The position numbers were made by a program, and so were the translations under genes. Shown one piece after another: positions 41,348-50,383 of a stretch of DNA of 64,000 nt (position 1 is the first letter of the stretch; every line of letters starts with the position of its first letter). This stretch comes from Acinetobacter sp. ANC 4204 (lineage in GTDB: Bacteria > Pseudomonadota > Gammaproteobacteria > Pseudomonadales > Moraxellaceae), in contig NZ_NEFZ01000001.1 in NCBI RefSeq assembly GCF_002135205.1, positions 1-64,000 of the forward strand, given 5' to 3'. Below the pieces are notes generated by a model that worked only from the letters and a program-made list of their open reading frames with translations, made no database searches and was not told the origin of the DNA.

Positions 41348-44059
41348 TTAATTCACAGATCCAGTTTTTAAGTGTTTCACTAAAATACCAATGTTTTTTG
41401 AGCTTGCTCCAGCCAAAATCAAACTTATATTTTGGTTCAGCATCGTCCACCTTTGATTATTATTACCAGAGCAACTGTATCGAATTGCAATTTGACGATT
41501 ATTCACCAAATTACCAGTATTCAAATCTAGGCATTGTCCAGCTTGCTTAATGGCAGAAGTCGATACATCCATTGACCACACTTGTGCTGAGTTATTCTTC
41601 ACACACTCCGTGAGAGTTACTTTTGCACTCCCTCCATTGCCTGTTAAACACTGCCCGATTATAGCCTTATTATGAATACGACCTAAGCCATCATAAACCC
41701 ATTGTTCCGTATCATCATCCACACAGCCCGATGGCCCACTAATATAAACATCTATATTCTGGCCGGATGTCAACTCGGTTTTTAAGCAGTTTTTATTGTT
41801 TTTCAATAATGCACTTTGCTCAAGCGGGCTATCTTGTTGCAAGCCTAATTTCACAACAAAAGTATTCATTGCATCAACAGCTGCAGATAGCTCTTTGGTT
41901 AAATCGTCATAGTAGACATTTATCCAACGGTTTAAACGCATCAATTTGTTTTCTTGCTCTTCATAACGCACCAATTGCTGTTGAGCAGCTGCGCTCATTT
42001 CATTCTTATAAGACTTATAAGCTTGATAAAGCATTAAACCATTTGGAGGTAAAATAATCATATTGTTTGTCGCTTGGTTAAGTAGCTCTTGTTCAAGTAG
42101 TGGCAACTCTAAATCACGTAAGGCTTTATAGCCTTGAGCCTTTCCAATTTTTACCGCAGGCGTAATCACCGTAGCATATTGTGGAATCACAATGGTTGAT
42201 AATAATTTTGCCTCCGCATTGGCTTGCTTACAGTATAAATCAACTTTTTGCGGCTGCTCCGCAAGCGCTAAGTTGACATGCAATTTATTGGCATTACTGC
42301 CTAAGCGTGTCGGGGCTAGAGCGATATTGGTCACTGTCTTTGGATACTGTACATTTAACCAACATGCAGCCTGACCCAACGCCTTGTTGGCTACAGGTAA
42401 ATCATAGACATTACCCCAGTTTGAGCGTGCTGCTGGATATAATAATCCAACTTGAGCTACCGGATCGTAACCACCTAAAATGGTCAATACAGGTTCGCCA
42501 AAGATTCGTGGACGTAGATAGTTTTGCTTTGGCTGATACCAAACAGGGGCAGTAGAATCTGGCATGATTGGCTGTGCCACGTCCATCTGACGTGTGACTT
42601 CATTCCACTTTTTATAACCTGTAGGCGAGCTCTTATCCCAAACATAACGGTTAAAGTGTGGTTGAATTTTCAAGTAGGTACTATAACCCGTATAGTGGGT
42701 ATAGCGTGAAACTGAGCTTGATGCATAACCACCAGACATGGCATCTCGGCTATGTGGATATAAAGCCAAGAAGTTCGCAATTCCTGTGGAAGCCGCCCAT
42801 AAATCCTTGCTATTCCAAATCAAATTACCCCGCATCATATTCCGATACGGAATATAGCCCCAGCCACTGTCAGCATGATGAGAAGTCCAAAACTGATTCT
42901 CACCTTCCTGCCCTGGATAATGTCCAAGTCCATAATGATGCCCTATTTCATGGCTAAATTCGTTGCCAACCGAATCATATAAGGTCAGCATGCCATTCCC
43001 CCCACTTAAACCATGAGTACTTTCACCATTGGCATATTTCCCACGACTATGATGTGCAACCACCGTTTGAGTTAACTGAGGCTGACTTTGGCTAGCCATT
43101 GAGGCACTGGTGACACCCCAATTCGCCAAGTTGATTCCTACACTAAAAGTCGATTTACCAACATTTTCACGCATGTCACCTTCATACACACCACCTTGAT
43201 CCGCACTTGCTGTATCGTAAATAGTTCCATCCGCAATCATGACCCGATCAAGCTGAATATCATCATATTTTGCAATAGTCATTTCAGCAGCAGGGATTGT
43301 TTGGAAGTAATCTGAACCTGCACGTACTGGATCATTCAACATATAGTGCCCTGTAGCGACAGGCGGTGCAGTTAGCATCCCGATACGAATATTGTTTAAG
43401 ACCAACTCTCCTGGAGAGGCAAAATCAATTTTATCTTGCGTAATTTGTCCTTGACGGCCAGTAGAGTCTTTCAGCTGAATACTCAACCCTGGACGAATTT
43501 CATCCCAATTGAGTCGCGCACTCCATGCACGCTGACTATATTGCACTCGAGCCCGATCATCAGTATTGGTCTGATCCGATGCAGGAATCTGTGTTGGGTC
43601 ATCCAGCTCAATGGTTCTTAACCATTGGTTATTCATATAAATATCTGCTTTCAGACTCTCAATTTTCCCCATAGCATCATTTGGCGTAACTAACAACAAC
43701 GCTTCTTTTTCCATCGTTAGACGTGGCATTTTTTTACTTTCATTGCCATTTGGATCAACCACATGACTCTGACCGAATTGCAACATAGCCTCAAAACTAC
43801 CAGTTAAATCGTTACGGATTACGCGTGTATTCGCGTTTGCATCGTAATCAAAATAACCCAAGGTATTTGAGTCTGAAACATCATGTGTAGGCTCAGCATA
43901 AGGTGTTACGACAGGTGCTGTGGAATCTTCAACTCCTTTATCCCCATCATCATGACCACCGCCACCACCACATGCTACGAGCATCAGCGTCACAACACAG
44001 AGGCTTAACTTACAATATATAAACCCATTCGCACTTTTCACAACTTTCCCCAAAATCAT
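41348..44059 (-). CDS. M66-family (StcE/TagA-like) secreted lipoprotein metalloprotease with ricin-type lectin domain
   Basis: A 903-residue protein. A lipoprotein signal peptide ends in LMLVACGGGGG. The zinc site is HEIGHHYGLGH at residues 370-380, the extended HExxHxxGxxH metzincin motif of peptidase family M66, whose members StcE and TagA cleave mucin-type glycoproteins. Residues about 760-875 form a ricin B-type lectin domain with repeated GQCLDLNTG and NQRW (QxW-type) elements, which would bind sugars. The pattern predicts a surface-anchored or type II-secreted glycoprotein protease. A GTG one codon upstream (44062) is an alternative start; no strong ribosome site is visible at either. 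The gene is flanked by AT-rich gaps. Substrate and lectin specificity are not predictable. Confidence 0.88.
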   Translation of the reverse strand: MILGKVVKSANGFIYCKLSLCVVTLMLVACGGGGGHDDGDKGVEDSTAPVVTPYAEPTHDVSDSNTLGYFDYDANANTRVIRNDLTGSFEAMLQFGQSHVVDPNGNESKKMPRLTMEKEALLLVTPNDAMGKIESLKADIYMNNQWLRTIELDDPTQIPASDQTNTDDRARVQYSQRAWSARLNWDEIRPGLSIQLKDSTGRQGQITQDKIDFASPGELVLNNIRIGMLTAPPVATGHYMLNDPVRAGSDYFQTIPAAEMTIAKYDDIQLDRVMIADGTIYDTASADQGGVYEGDMRENVGKSTFSVGINLANWGVTSASMASQSQPQLTQTVVAHHSRGKYANGESTHGLSGGNGMLTLYDSVGNEFSHEIGHHYGLGHYPGQEGENQFWTSHHADSGWGYIPYRNMMRGNLIWNSKDLWAASTGIANFLALYPHSRDAMSGGYASSSVSRYTHYTGYSTYLKIQPHFNRYVWDKSSPTGYKKWNEVTRQMDVAQPIMPDSTAPVWYQPKQNYLRPRIFGEPVLTILGGYDPVAQVGLLYPAARSNWGNVYDLPVANKALGQAACWLNVQYPKTVTNIALAPTRLGSNANKLHVNLALAEQPQKVDLYCKQANAEAKLLSTIVIPQYATVITPAVKIGKAQGYKALRDLELPLLEQELLNQATNNMIILPPNGLMLYQAYKSYKNEMSAAAQQQLVRYEEQENKLMRLNRWINVYYDDLTKELSAAVDAMNTFVVKLGLQQDSPLEQSALLKNNKNCLKTELTSGQNIDVYISGPSGCVDDDTEQWVYDGLGRIHNKAIIGQCLTGNGGSAKVTLTECVKNNSAQVWSMDVSTSAIKQAGQCLDLNTGNLVNNRQIAIRYSCSGNNNQRWTMLNQNISLILAGASSKNIGILVKHLKTGSVN

Positions 44060-44447
44060 CACAAAAAAACTTTAATTTTTAAAATTTAAACATATAAATC
44101 AAAAACTTAATTATTAAACCTGATTTGGCGTTTATATTCAATTCACATCATCTGTTACATAGTGACGAATATTTTCAACTCTGGAAAATGCAAGTCCGAA
44201 AAATATAAATTATGTGATACAGCTTAAATTTATAAAAAAGAATGCTGAACGTTACAGCTAGATTCTCAGCAATTTAGTAGAAAGTTTTTATCAATCAATT
44301 TTAAAAATTTGAATCTTTTTTTAGCAGCCTGACTTGTCGCTCTCATTTTCAGATTCGTAGCGATTAAAAACATAATTCCATAAAAATAATATGGTATTCT
44401 GTTTTCCTACAATGAAACCAGATAAAACCTGCACCTGGGGGAATAAA
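44060..44447. other. Intergenic region between the M66 protease and an unknown gene
   Basis: A 388-base, AT-rich divergent gap that must contain both promoters. I find no gene and no clear operator. A GGGGGA ribosome site for the plus-strand gene is at 44437-44442. Confidence 0.5.
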
Positions 44448-44888
44448 ATGATCAGCAAATTTCTGCCAACACTCGAAAAGTTTCAACCTACAGAACAACA
44501 ATATATTGACTATTTTAATACCAAAGGTGAAAAAGATGTTCTCGCCAAAGTAATTTCAAATATGCGTGGTACTGCTGAAATTCAAGCCTCACAAGGGGTC
44601 GATGCATGGCTAGGTTATGGTGTGTATTTACCAGCCATTGAACGTATTTTTGCTTTGCACCAAGGCGAGACTGAAGCTGAATTTTATGCGCGTACACAAT
44701 ACCCTGTCGATGTTGTGAATGCATACACGCTTGCCAATCATGAAATTGCAACACTCATTGCTGCAGATAAATACAGTCGAATGCATCAGCAAACTGTGGC
44801 AGTTAATACTTCTTTATGGCCGTTGAATGATGAAGGACTAAGTATCGACTTACATGACTTCCCTAACCGACTGAAAGCAAAAATTTAG
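44448..44888 (+). CDS. Hypothetical protein, 146 residues
   Basis: A soluble, mostly helical protein with no signal peptide and no motif I recognise. Conserved-looking features are the tract VDAWLGYGVYLPAIERIF (about residues 50-67), an acidic N-terminal half and a C-terminal SLWPLNDEGLSIDLHDF segment. The frame opens at 44391, but the ATG at 44448 has GGGGGA upstream. It stands alone. I propose no function. Confidence 0.6.
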   Translation: MISKFLPTLEKFQPTEQQYIDYFNTKGEKDVLAKVISNMRGTAEIQASQGVDAWLGYGVYLPAIERIFALHQGETEAEFYARTQYPVDVVNAYTLANHEIATLIAADKYSRMHQQTVAVNTSLWPLNDEGLSIDLHDFPNRLKAKI

Positions 44889-45037
44889 TTTTTTACACGA
44901 CAGTACATGCTTTGATTAGCATCATAATACCTTGCCATCTCGTTGATTATTTTCAATATTAAATTTATTAAAAACAATAAAATCAATGAGATGCCATGAA
45001 GAAACAACAAAAATATCTATATTTTTAAACCCTAAAC

Positions 45038-45769
45038 TTAAAGCTGCTGAAACTCTTGAATATTCAGCTCATGAATTTCACCGCGCCAAATCCATTTTAA
45101 TTTAGATTCCAAAAACACATCGCCCTCAAACCAGACAAATAGACCTTCCATCATTTTTGGCCAATCTTCTTTGGTTACTATAGTACGCCCCGAAATCACT
45201 GCCAAAATTGCAGCTAAGATCGTATCGTGGCTAACAGCAAGGCTCAAACCATAAGGGTTGCTCGGATGAGTGTTATATATGAGTTCCAAGACATCAACCA
45301 CACCATGAATCGGATGCTTCATACCTGGCAAGGCATTATTAACAAAACTATTAATAAAACCCAATGCGCCTTGCCGCTGAAAATAAGGACCTGCTTGTTT
45401 AATGTCTAACACAAAACTTCCGGGTTCAACCAATAAACCCTGCTCAATAATTTCTATGCGGTGAGTATTCGGTTCAAGCGTTTGCGCATCTGCCCCCTGA
45501 ATCATTAACGCAGCAGTATCAATACAACGCTGAATTGGGCTAGAAATACAGTGTTGAATAACTCGGTCAGTATTATCAATTAAATATGAGCCCCAAGCTT
45601 CAGCCAAATCACGCCCTTGATGGGTCAATTGTAAATCATAGCCTGCAAGACCCTGACCAGTGACAACTTCGCGAATAGAATGACGTGTAAATAACGTCAC
45701 TGGCGTTTTTGCATCGGGCAATAAGTCGATGGCTTTCAGCATACTAGGCGGGAGCAAGTCTAAGGCCAT
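45038..45769 (-). CDS. Histidine phosphatase-superfamily protein (acid-phosphatase branch)
   Basis: A 243-residue protein with the histidine phosphatase core. The phosphate-binding motif is FTRHSIREV (about residues 29-37), a T-R-H-x-x-R form; ISSPIQRCIDTA supplies the second Arg; and AVSHDTILAAILA supplies the second catalytic His and the Asp of the HD pair typical of the acid-phosphatase branch (branch 2). The chain is shorter than periplasmic acid phosphatases and lacks a signal peptide. The substrate is unknown. The frame opens at a TTG run at 45781; I chose the ATG at 45769, although no strong ribosome site precedes it. It is 55 bases from cysQ on the same strand and may share its promoter. 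Confidence 0.8.
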   Translation of the reverse strand: MALDLLPPSMLKAIDLLPDAKTPVTLFTRHSIREVVTGQGLAGYDLQLTHQGRDLAEAWGSYLIDNTDRVIQHCISSPIQRCIDTAALMIQGADAQTLEPNTHRIEIIEQGLLVEPGSFVLDIKQAGPYFQRQGALGFINSFVNNALPGMKHPIHGVVDVLELIYNTHPSNPYGLSLAVSHDTILAAILAVISGRTIVTKEDWPKMMEGLFVWFEGDVFLESKLKWIWRGEIHELNIQEFQQL

Positions 45770-45823
45770 AATCAACAACAACTCAATAATTCAAAAAACA
45801 CTATAGCACGCTTAATTTTTAGC

Positions 45824-46678
45824 TCAAGCCAATGAAGGCATTAGTTCAAGTGCTTGTAATGCGAGTTTTTTCATATCGTTATTTCGATAAGCAATAAAAC
45901 CGCCATTTAATAAACTCGCTCTTTGGTTATATACGAATGGCCGTCCCTGAAAATCAATCAAGCCACCACCGATGCGCTCCAACAAGCATTGACCTGCACT
46001 GGTATCCCATTCAGACGTTGGGTGGAACCGTGGATAAATGTCTACACGATCTTCAAGCATCATACAAAACTTGTAAGCGCTTCCTGCACGGTATTCTGTA
46101 ATTTCAGTCAGCTTTTCTAATTGATCTAAATAAAGTTGATATTGAGGCTTGCTCTGGCTACTTTGGCTTAAACCGACTTGTACGGTGTGTTGCTGTTCCG
46201 ATAAATAATATTCAGACCATACATCTTTTTCAATAGCGTATTTTAAAGGCTGACCTTGCTTTGGGCAGAAGTAAATTTGTTGCTCACATGGAATTGCAAG
46301 CACGGCAAAACTTGTGTGTGCTCCATCAATCAAACTCAAATTGATAGTAAATTCGGGACGCTGATGTAAGAACTCTTTAGTACCGTCTAAAGGATCAAGC
46401 ATCCAAAAAGACGTCCAGTGCTGTCTATGTGTATGCTTCCCTTCTTCAGACAAAATAGGCATTTGAGGGAATATTTTTTCTAAAGCCTCTGTAATGTATT
46501 GATTAACACGATAGTCCGCTTGCGTCACAGGCGAATCATCTGTCTTTTTTTCAATGCTAAAATCATCGCCTGCAACATACGCTTGGTATTCTGCACGCAA
46601 AATTTCACATGCCTGAGTCACAATAGGTACAAGTTGCTGAATTAAAGCATCTTGCGGTGCAATGATTGTTCTGAACAT
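45824..46678 (-). CDS. cysQ: 3'(2'),5'-bisphosphate nucleotidase CysQ
   Basis: A 284-residue member of the inositol monophosphatase fold that hydrolyses 3'-phosphoadenosine 5'-phosphate, a by-product of sulfate assimilation. The metal-binding motifs are DDSPVTQADYRVN, ILSEEGKH, MLDPLDGTKEFLHQ and WDTSAGQCLLERIGG, all standard for CysQ. The N-terminus lacks a signal peptide. The length is somewhat longer than the 246-residue E. coli protein. It precedes the phosphatase gene and could form an operon with it. Neighbours give no further clue. Confidence 0.92.
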   Translation of the reverse strand: MFRTIIAPQDALIQQLVPIVTQACEILRAEYQAYVAGDDFSIEKKTDDSPVTQADYRVNQYITEALEKIFPQMPILSEEGKHTHRQHWTSFWMLDPLDGTKEFLHQRPEFTINLSLIDGAHTSFAVLAIPCEQQIYFCPKQGQPLKYAIEKDVWSEYYLSEQQHTVQVGLSQSSQSKPQYQLYLDQLEKLTEITEYRAGSAYKFCMMLEDRVDIYPRFHPTSEWDTSAGQCLLERIGGGLIDFQGRPFVYNQRASLLNGGFIAYRNNDMKKLALQALELMPSLA

Positions 46679-47094
46679 GCGATACCCTTTTTTATTGAAT
46701 CAAGCAACTCAAAAAATTTTCAACACTTAAATGCCGATACATACCCATAAAGACGCTCTAGATCTTAGAGTATCTTTTCAAAAAACATTATACGCTGATG
46801 ATACTAGAAAAATGTAAAACGATTGTGCAGCCTAAACCAATCTCTACTTGGGGCCACTACATGACATGATCATTTCATCAAGCACATCTCATGGGCAAAT
46901 GTTTACATGATCACTGATGACAAAAATTTTGAGCAAAAAAAATCCCACGCATGGAAGCGTGGGATATAAAACGAGAAAAGCTACAGCACTTTAATTTCGT
47001 GACACAGTATAAACCTATATTTTGAATACATCAATTAAAAATGCAAAATCCGACACATTTTTATGCATTTTGTACAGACCGCTGTTATTTACTA
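46679..47094. other. Intergenic region after cysQ
   Basis: A 416-base gap with no gene. It includes the minus-strand terminator at 46935-46965 and, nearer cysQ, the short palindrome CTCTAGATCTTAGAG near 46758-46772. The rest is plain AT-rich sequence. Confidence 0.5.
46935..46965 (-). terminator. Terminator downstream of small-protein gene A
   Basis: ATCCCACGC at 46942-46950 pairs perfectly with GCGTGGGAT at 46957-46965. On the minus strand it is followed by at least seven T. It is 130 bases past the stop of the 47095-47331 gene. Confidence 0.8.
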
Positions 47095-47331
47095 TTAATC
47101 TGCGCACTTTACTTCAAGCTGATACTCATCCTGTGTCACTTTAATTTTAATTTTTTGATATTTTCTTTTATTCGGATCCATCGCAGAACCCGCGACTTCA
47201 GATAAGAACTTCCGATCATTCATTAGTTCACTATAAGCTTTATATCCAATCAAAATTTTTTCGGGTTTTTTATTTTTGGAAATTAATGCGTTCAGAATGT
47301 CGTCTAGTTCATTTGCAGTAACAATTGGCAT
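47095..47331 (-). CDS. Small hypothetical protein, paralogue A of a tandem pair
   Basis: A 78-residue soluble protein without a signal peptide or membrane segment. It has a weakly helical start (MPIVTANELDDILNALISK) and a conserved core KILIGYKAYSELMNDRKF followed by DPNKRKYQKIKIKVTQDEY. The same core is found in the gene at 47641-47886. Roughly 25 of 54 aligned residues are identical by eye, so the two are paralogues. The frame opens at 47370, but the ATG at 47331 gives the better N-terminus. It is not a recognised toxin or antitoxin, and I propose no function. Confidence 0.65.
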   Translation of the reverse strand: MPIVTANELDDILNALISKNKKPEKILIGYKAYSELMNDRKFLSEVAGSAMDPNKRKYQKIKIKVTQDEYQLEVKCAD

Positions 47332-47420
47332 ATAAATCAACTCAAAATAAAAAAGAGTATCTATGAACAATATGATGAAATGATGTCAAAACAATATTTT
47401 GAAAAATATAAATTAAAAAT

Positions 47421-47454
47421 AAAGCCCGATCACCACAAAAATAGATAGGGCTTT
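47421..47454. terminator. Hairpin between the paralogous small genes (possible second terminator)
   Basis: AAAGCCC at 47421-47427 pairs with GGGCTTT at 47448-47454. Inner bases add an ATC/GAT extension. T runs exist on both strands, so the direction is not certain; on the minus strand it would back up the terminator at 47491-47528. Confidence 0.5.
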
Positions 47455-47490
47455 TGTCTAAAAATCAGACCATAAAATTATTTTATTTAA

Positions 47491-47528
47491 CAAAAAGCCT
47501 GTTTATCTCTCTCCAAATAAACAGGCTT
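47491..47528 (-). terminator. Terminator of small-protein gene B
   Basis: AAGCCTGTTTAT at 47495-47506 pairs exactly with ATAAACAGGCTT at 47517-47528. On the minus strand it is followed by TTTTTG. It is 113 bases past the stop of the 47641-47886 gene. Confidence 0.8.
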
Positions 47529-47640
47529 AAACTACACACACCGCATTTAATCATTTAGCATTTATATTTATGACACAGATACTACAGCTTAAATATTTCA
47601 AATTGATGAAGCTAAATTGCTTTTATAAAACCATGCCGAC

Positions 47641-47886
47641 TCAATCGTCATTTCTTAAAAATGTGAGCTCGTATTCATCATGGGTAATTTTAATCTTAGT
47701 ATTCCGATAGGTCCGCTTTTTCGGGTCTAGCGAAGAATTGATGACGTTATCTGCAAATTTCGGATTCGACATAAATTTTGCATATAACATATAACCGATA
47801 CGAATCTTCTTAATTGCTTTTTTCTTTCCTTTTGCCTCATATTTATCTAGGGTTTCATCTAAAAAATCTAAACTGAGTTCACTCAT
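47641..47886 (-). CDS. Small hypothetical protein, paralogue B of a tandem pair
   Basis: An 81-residue, strongly basic soluble protein. The N-terminus SLDFLDETLDKYEAKGKKKAIK is a charged helix. The core IRIGYMLYAKFMSNPKF and SLDPKKRTYRNTKIKITHDEY match paralogue A in the pattern IGY-x2-Y-x3-M-x3-KF and DP-x-KR-x-Y-x3-KIK-x-T-x-DEY. The start at 47886 has a weak AGAG-type ribosome site. No domain is recognised. Its similarity to paralogue A suggests a local duplication or acquisition of both. Confidence 0.65.
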   Translation of the reverse strand: MSELSLDFLDETLDKYEAKGKKKAIKKIRIGYMLYAKFMSNPKFADNVINSSLDPKKRTYRNTKIKITHDEYELTFLRNDD

Positions 47887-48045
47887 TTATTCATCTCTAT
47901 TTTATTGTCATTCGATCCATGTTTTACCTGATTCTAAGTTAAATAACCAGTGCAACATCTTTATTTATTAATCATTCGGATAGATCACCAACATCATTTT
48001 CTTAGTATAAGTCAGCCAATTTTCATCTACTTTTGCTACACATAT

Positions 48046-48076
48046 ACAAAAGCCACCTTAAAGGTGACTTTGATTT
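48046..48076 (-). terminator. Terminator of the lysE-type gene
   Basis: AAAGCCACCTT and AAGGTGACTTT form a stem with one mismatch. Downstream on the minus strand there is a T-rich stretch. It lies about 40 bases past the stop. Confidence 0.65.
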
Positions 48077-48111
48077 TAACAATGCAAAATGAAAATCTGA
48101 TGAAAATCACA

Positions 48112-48705
48112 TTACATAGACATAACTGCAGAATAACTCAGCGGAATTGAAAAACTAACCAAAACTAAAGAAGCTGTACGCTGCAAGTTTTTTTGATTTA
48201 GCCATGAAATTCTATTAGCAACCAATACAGAACCAATAAATATCCAAAATAACGCAATTGGAGTAATTAGACATAAAAATAATCCCATGTGCACCGTATA
48301 TGATTGAAGACTTGACCATGCGGCAATTGGAAAAACGGCTGAAGCAAACAACAGAGCTTTCGGATTGAGCATTGTCGCGCAGAAAAGTGACTTGGCTGTA
48401 ATTGAGGGTTGGTTTAAATCTGCATCAACTGTAGAAGTTTTCCATAATTTAAAGGCTAAATAAATAATATAAGCTGCACTGCAAAGTTTCAGTACTGGCG
48501 GTAAAATAGGGAGAGATTCAGCAATTGAGTCAATTAAAACGCCCCATACGGTGATTGCAATAAAGTAGCCTATCACTTCAGCAGGAATCAATTTAAGGGA
48601 TTTTTTGACACCAGTTTCAATACCTGAAGACGCTAAAAGTGTATTCGTTGGTCCAGGTGTTAAGAGGATGGTAATGACCAAACTTATAAAAAGCCATGAA
48701 AACAT
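48112..48705 (-). CDS. LysE-family amino-acid exporter
   Basis: A 197-residue inner-membrane protein with about five or six helices. LLTPGPTNTLLASSGIETGVKKSLKLIPAEVIGY is the family signature near residues 15-48, with the TPGP turn. PKALLFASAVFP follows in the middle. LysE/RhtB proteins export amino acids or homoserine lactones; the substrate is unknown. It has a good GGATAG ribosome site at 48713-48718. The downstream terminator suggests a monocistronic transcript. Confidence 0.85.
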   Translation of the reverse strand: MFSWLFISLVITILLTPGPTNTLLASSGIETGVKKSLKLIPAEVIGYFIAITVWGVLIDSIAESLPILPPVLKLCSAAYIIYLAFKLWKTSTVDADLNQPSITAKSLFCATMLNPKALLFASAVFPIAAWSSLQSYTVHMGLFLCLITPIALFWIFIGSVLVANRISWLNQKNLQRTASLVLVSFSIPLSYSAVMSM

Positions 48706-49375
48706 TCACTATCCTTTTCCTTGTAAATTTGGCCAAATCTTTCAATATTTCGTTTTATTTGTCGACATTTTAAATGTAAGAAAAAATTTAATACAAAAAT
48801 AAATACTAAAAAAAGTAATTACTTAATATTCAATTCATCTTGCTTTCAGCATGTACCTTGACTGACTCAAAATGACCTTTTTTGTTCACTAAAATTCTTA
48901 TAATTTAGATTAACATTTGAAATGCAGCGCCATACTCTTAAAAGTCATACTTGACTCAGACGTCTAAAGCCAACTCCTTTTCTTGGTCGGTCAGATAGTA
49001 ATCAACCAATATATACTTTCCAGAATACACATGTCGATCTGTTTAGCTTTAGTGGCGGTAAACAGGTCATCAAACACTTACCGAGACTCACGCTGCTAAA
49101 ACTGCAACAACCTGTTTGCTTTCAATATTCACCAGTAGCTAAAGATAAAAATGGTTTTTTCTACTCACCAATCTTCACTAAACAGCAACATACGCACTAT
49201 CTCAAATAACACCCCCAATTCATACAGGACGCAGAGACAGTCGCACAAAATATTGTAGTAAACGCATGTGCGCTGAGAGCTTGATACATCGCATGCCTTT
49301 TACATCATCATTAATTTTCAATGCAGATCTGGTATGATTAATAATGATTATTGATTACACTTTATAAAATATAAT
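48706..49375. other. Sparse intergenic region with a decayed ORF
   Basis: A 670-base stretch without an intact gene. It includes a possible pseudogene at 48922-49209, listed separately. Otherwise AT-rich with no clear repeat. Confidence 0.5.
48922..49209 (+). pseudogene. Short ORF interrupted by an in-frame TGA
   Basis: ATG at 48922 starts MQRHTLKSHT, then a TGA at 48952-48954, after which the same frame stays open for 84 codons to TAA at 49207-49209. The read-through part contains DLFSFSGGKQVIKHLPRL and FFYSPIFTKQQHTHYLK. No start codon follows the TGA in that frame. It looks like a decayed gene fragment; I cannot assign a family. It could also be chance. Confidence 0.3.
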
Positions 49376-49690
49376 ATGCATGATTCATCAACAAATTTTA
49401 ACGATAACCGCCCCATCAAATCGTGGTTTGGATTTCTTTTAGGATTGTTCTGCGTTGTAATGAGCATAATAGCGTTATTTGAATCTGTGAGTTTACAAAG
49501 CATCCTGAGAAGTTTAGGTTTTCTATGCTTTTGGTATCCATGGAGTCAATTACAAGTTAAGAATCGTCCTCTCTCAAAATTTTTCAGTAGTGAAATAGAC
49601 GGCGACAAATTAAATAAACAAGCAAGCGTCCTCGCAATTATTGCTCTGGCTCTACTCATCAGCTCTACAATTTTGTTTTATATGAGTTAG
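49376..49690 (+). CDS. Hypothetical small membrane protein, 104 residues
   Basis: The protein has two hydrophobic segments near residues 18-36 and 42-56 and a third at 86-103, with a polar loop between 57 and 80. There is no signal peptide cleavage site. I recognise no family. The ATG at 49376 has no strong ribosome site. It is followed by a 164-base gap and the broken GNAT. Confidence 0.5.
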   Translation: MHDSSTNFNDNRPIKSWFGFLLGLFCVVMSIIALFESVSLQSILRSLGFLCFWYPWSQLQVKNRPLSKFFSSEIDGDKLNKQASVLAIIALALLISSTILFYMS

Positions 49691-49854
49691 TTTGAATAGC
49701 AACCCGTTTCTTGATTGGCTGACATTACTAATTGAGAAAAAAGTTCAACCATAGTAATTACACCGATAACTATTGCTGATTGAAAGAGCTTGATGAAGGC
49801 TTATATTAGTTTATGTATTATGCAAATTTATCAAAATCATAAGGTGTCTTTAAA

Positions 49855-50383
49855 GTGAGAATACATATTGATAAGTTAAGTATTCGTTCGACCACCGAAG
49901 AAGATTGGGAAATATTAAAAACTGTGCGCTTAGAATCTCTCTTAGAGAGTCCTAATGCATTTTCTTGCAACATACTCTACCACTGAGCTGTATAGTGAAT
50001 TGCAATGGCGTGATCGGGCAGCACATAAAACTCAATATCACTATATCTTAGCTCTAAATGGGCAACGCGCTATTGGTATAATTGGTGGAAAACAAAGTAC
50101 TGAACTAGAGTTTGGCTTGATCGCCATGTGGGTCAATCCAGAGTTTCGCGGTAATGGTATAGCAGATATGCTGATCAATGCTATAAAGAAATTAGCAATT
50201 TCTAAAGGGCATTTTAGAATAGCCCTGAGTGTTTCTCAAGATAATATTCGGGCAATAAATCTTTACTCTAGGCACGGTTTTTCATGTATAGCCGACTGGG
50301 AAAACTCATCTATAAATGCTCGCCCAAGAAATCAAAAAATGGAATGTGTCGAATTAGACAGAGTGATACCCAAATTTGCATAA
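49855..50383 (+). pseudogene. GNAT-family acetyltransferase with a +1 frameshift near residue 36
   Basis: A GTG at 49855, preceded by AAGGTG, opens a frame reading RIHIDKLSIRSTTEEDWEI and then RLESLLESPNAF, a typical GNAT N-terminus. In that frame a stop follows soon after. The rest (from LATYSTTELYSELQWRDR through the acetyl-CoA loop VNPEFRGNGIADMLI and NLYSRHGFSCI) is in the next frame. Removing one T from the stretch GCATTTTCTTGC at 49957-49968 joins both parts exactly. It is either a real pseudogene or a sequencing error in a T-rich run. A shorter protein could start at the ATG at 49955, but it would lack the first beta strand. Confidence 0.75.

Larger units (their letters stand above)
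47332..47640. other. Gap between the two paralogous small genes
   Basis: A 309-base gap with two hairpins (47421-47454 and 47491-47528) but no gene. The presence of terminators within it means the pair is probably transcribed separately, each from its own promoter. Confidence 0.55.

Noticed and set aside
47095..47886. Toxin-antitoxin interpretation of the two small genes
   Set aside because: The two proteins are similar to each other, each has its own terminator and they do not overlap, unlike typical toxin-antitoxin pairs.
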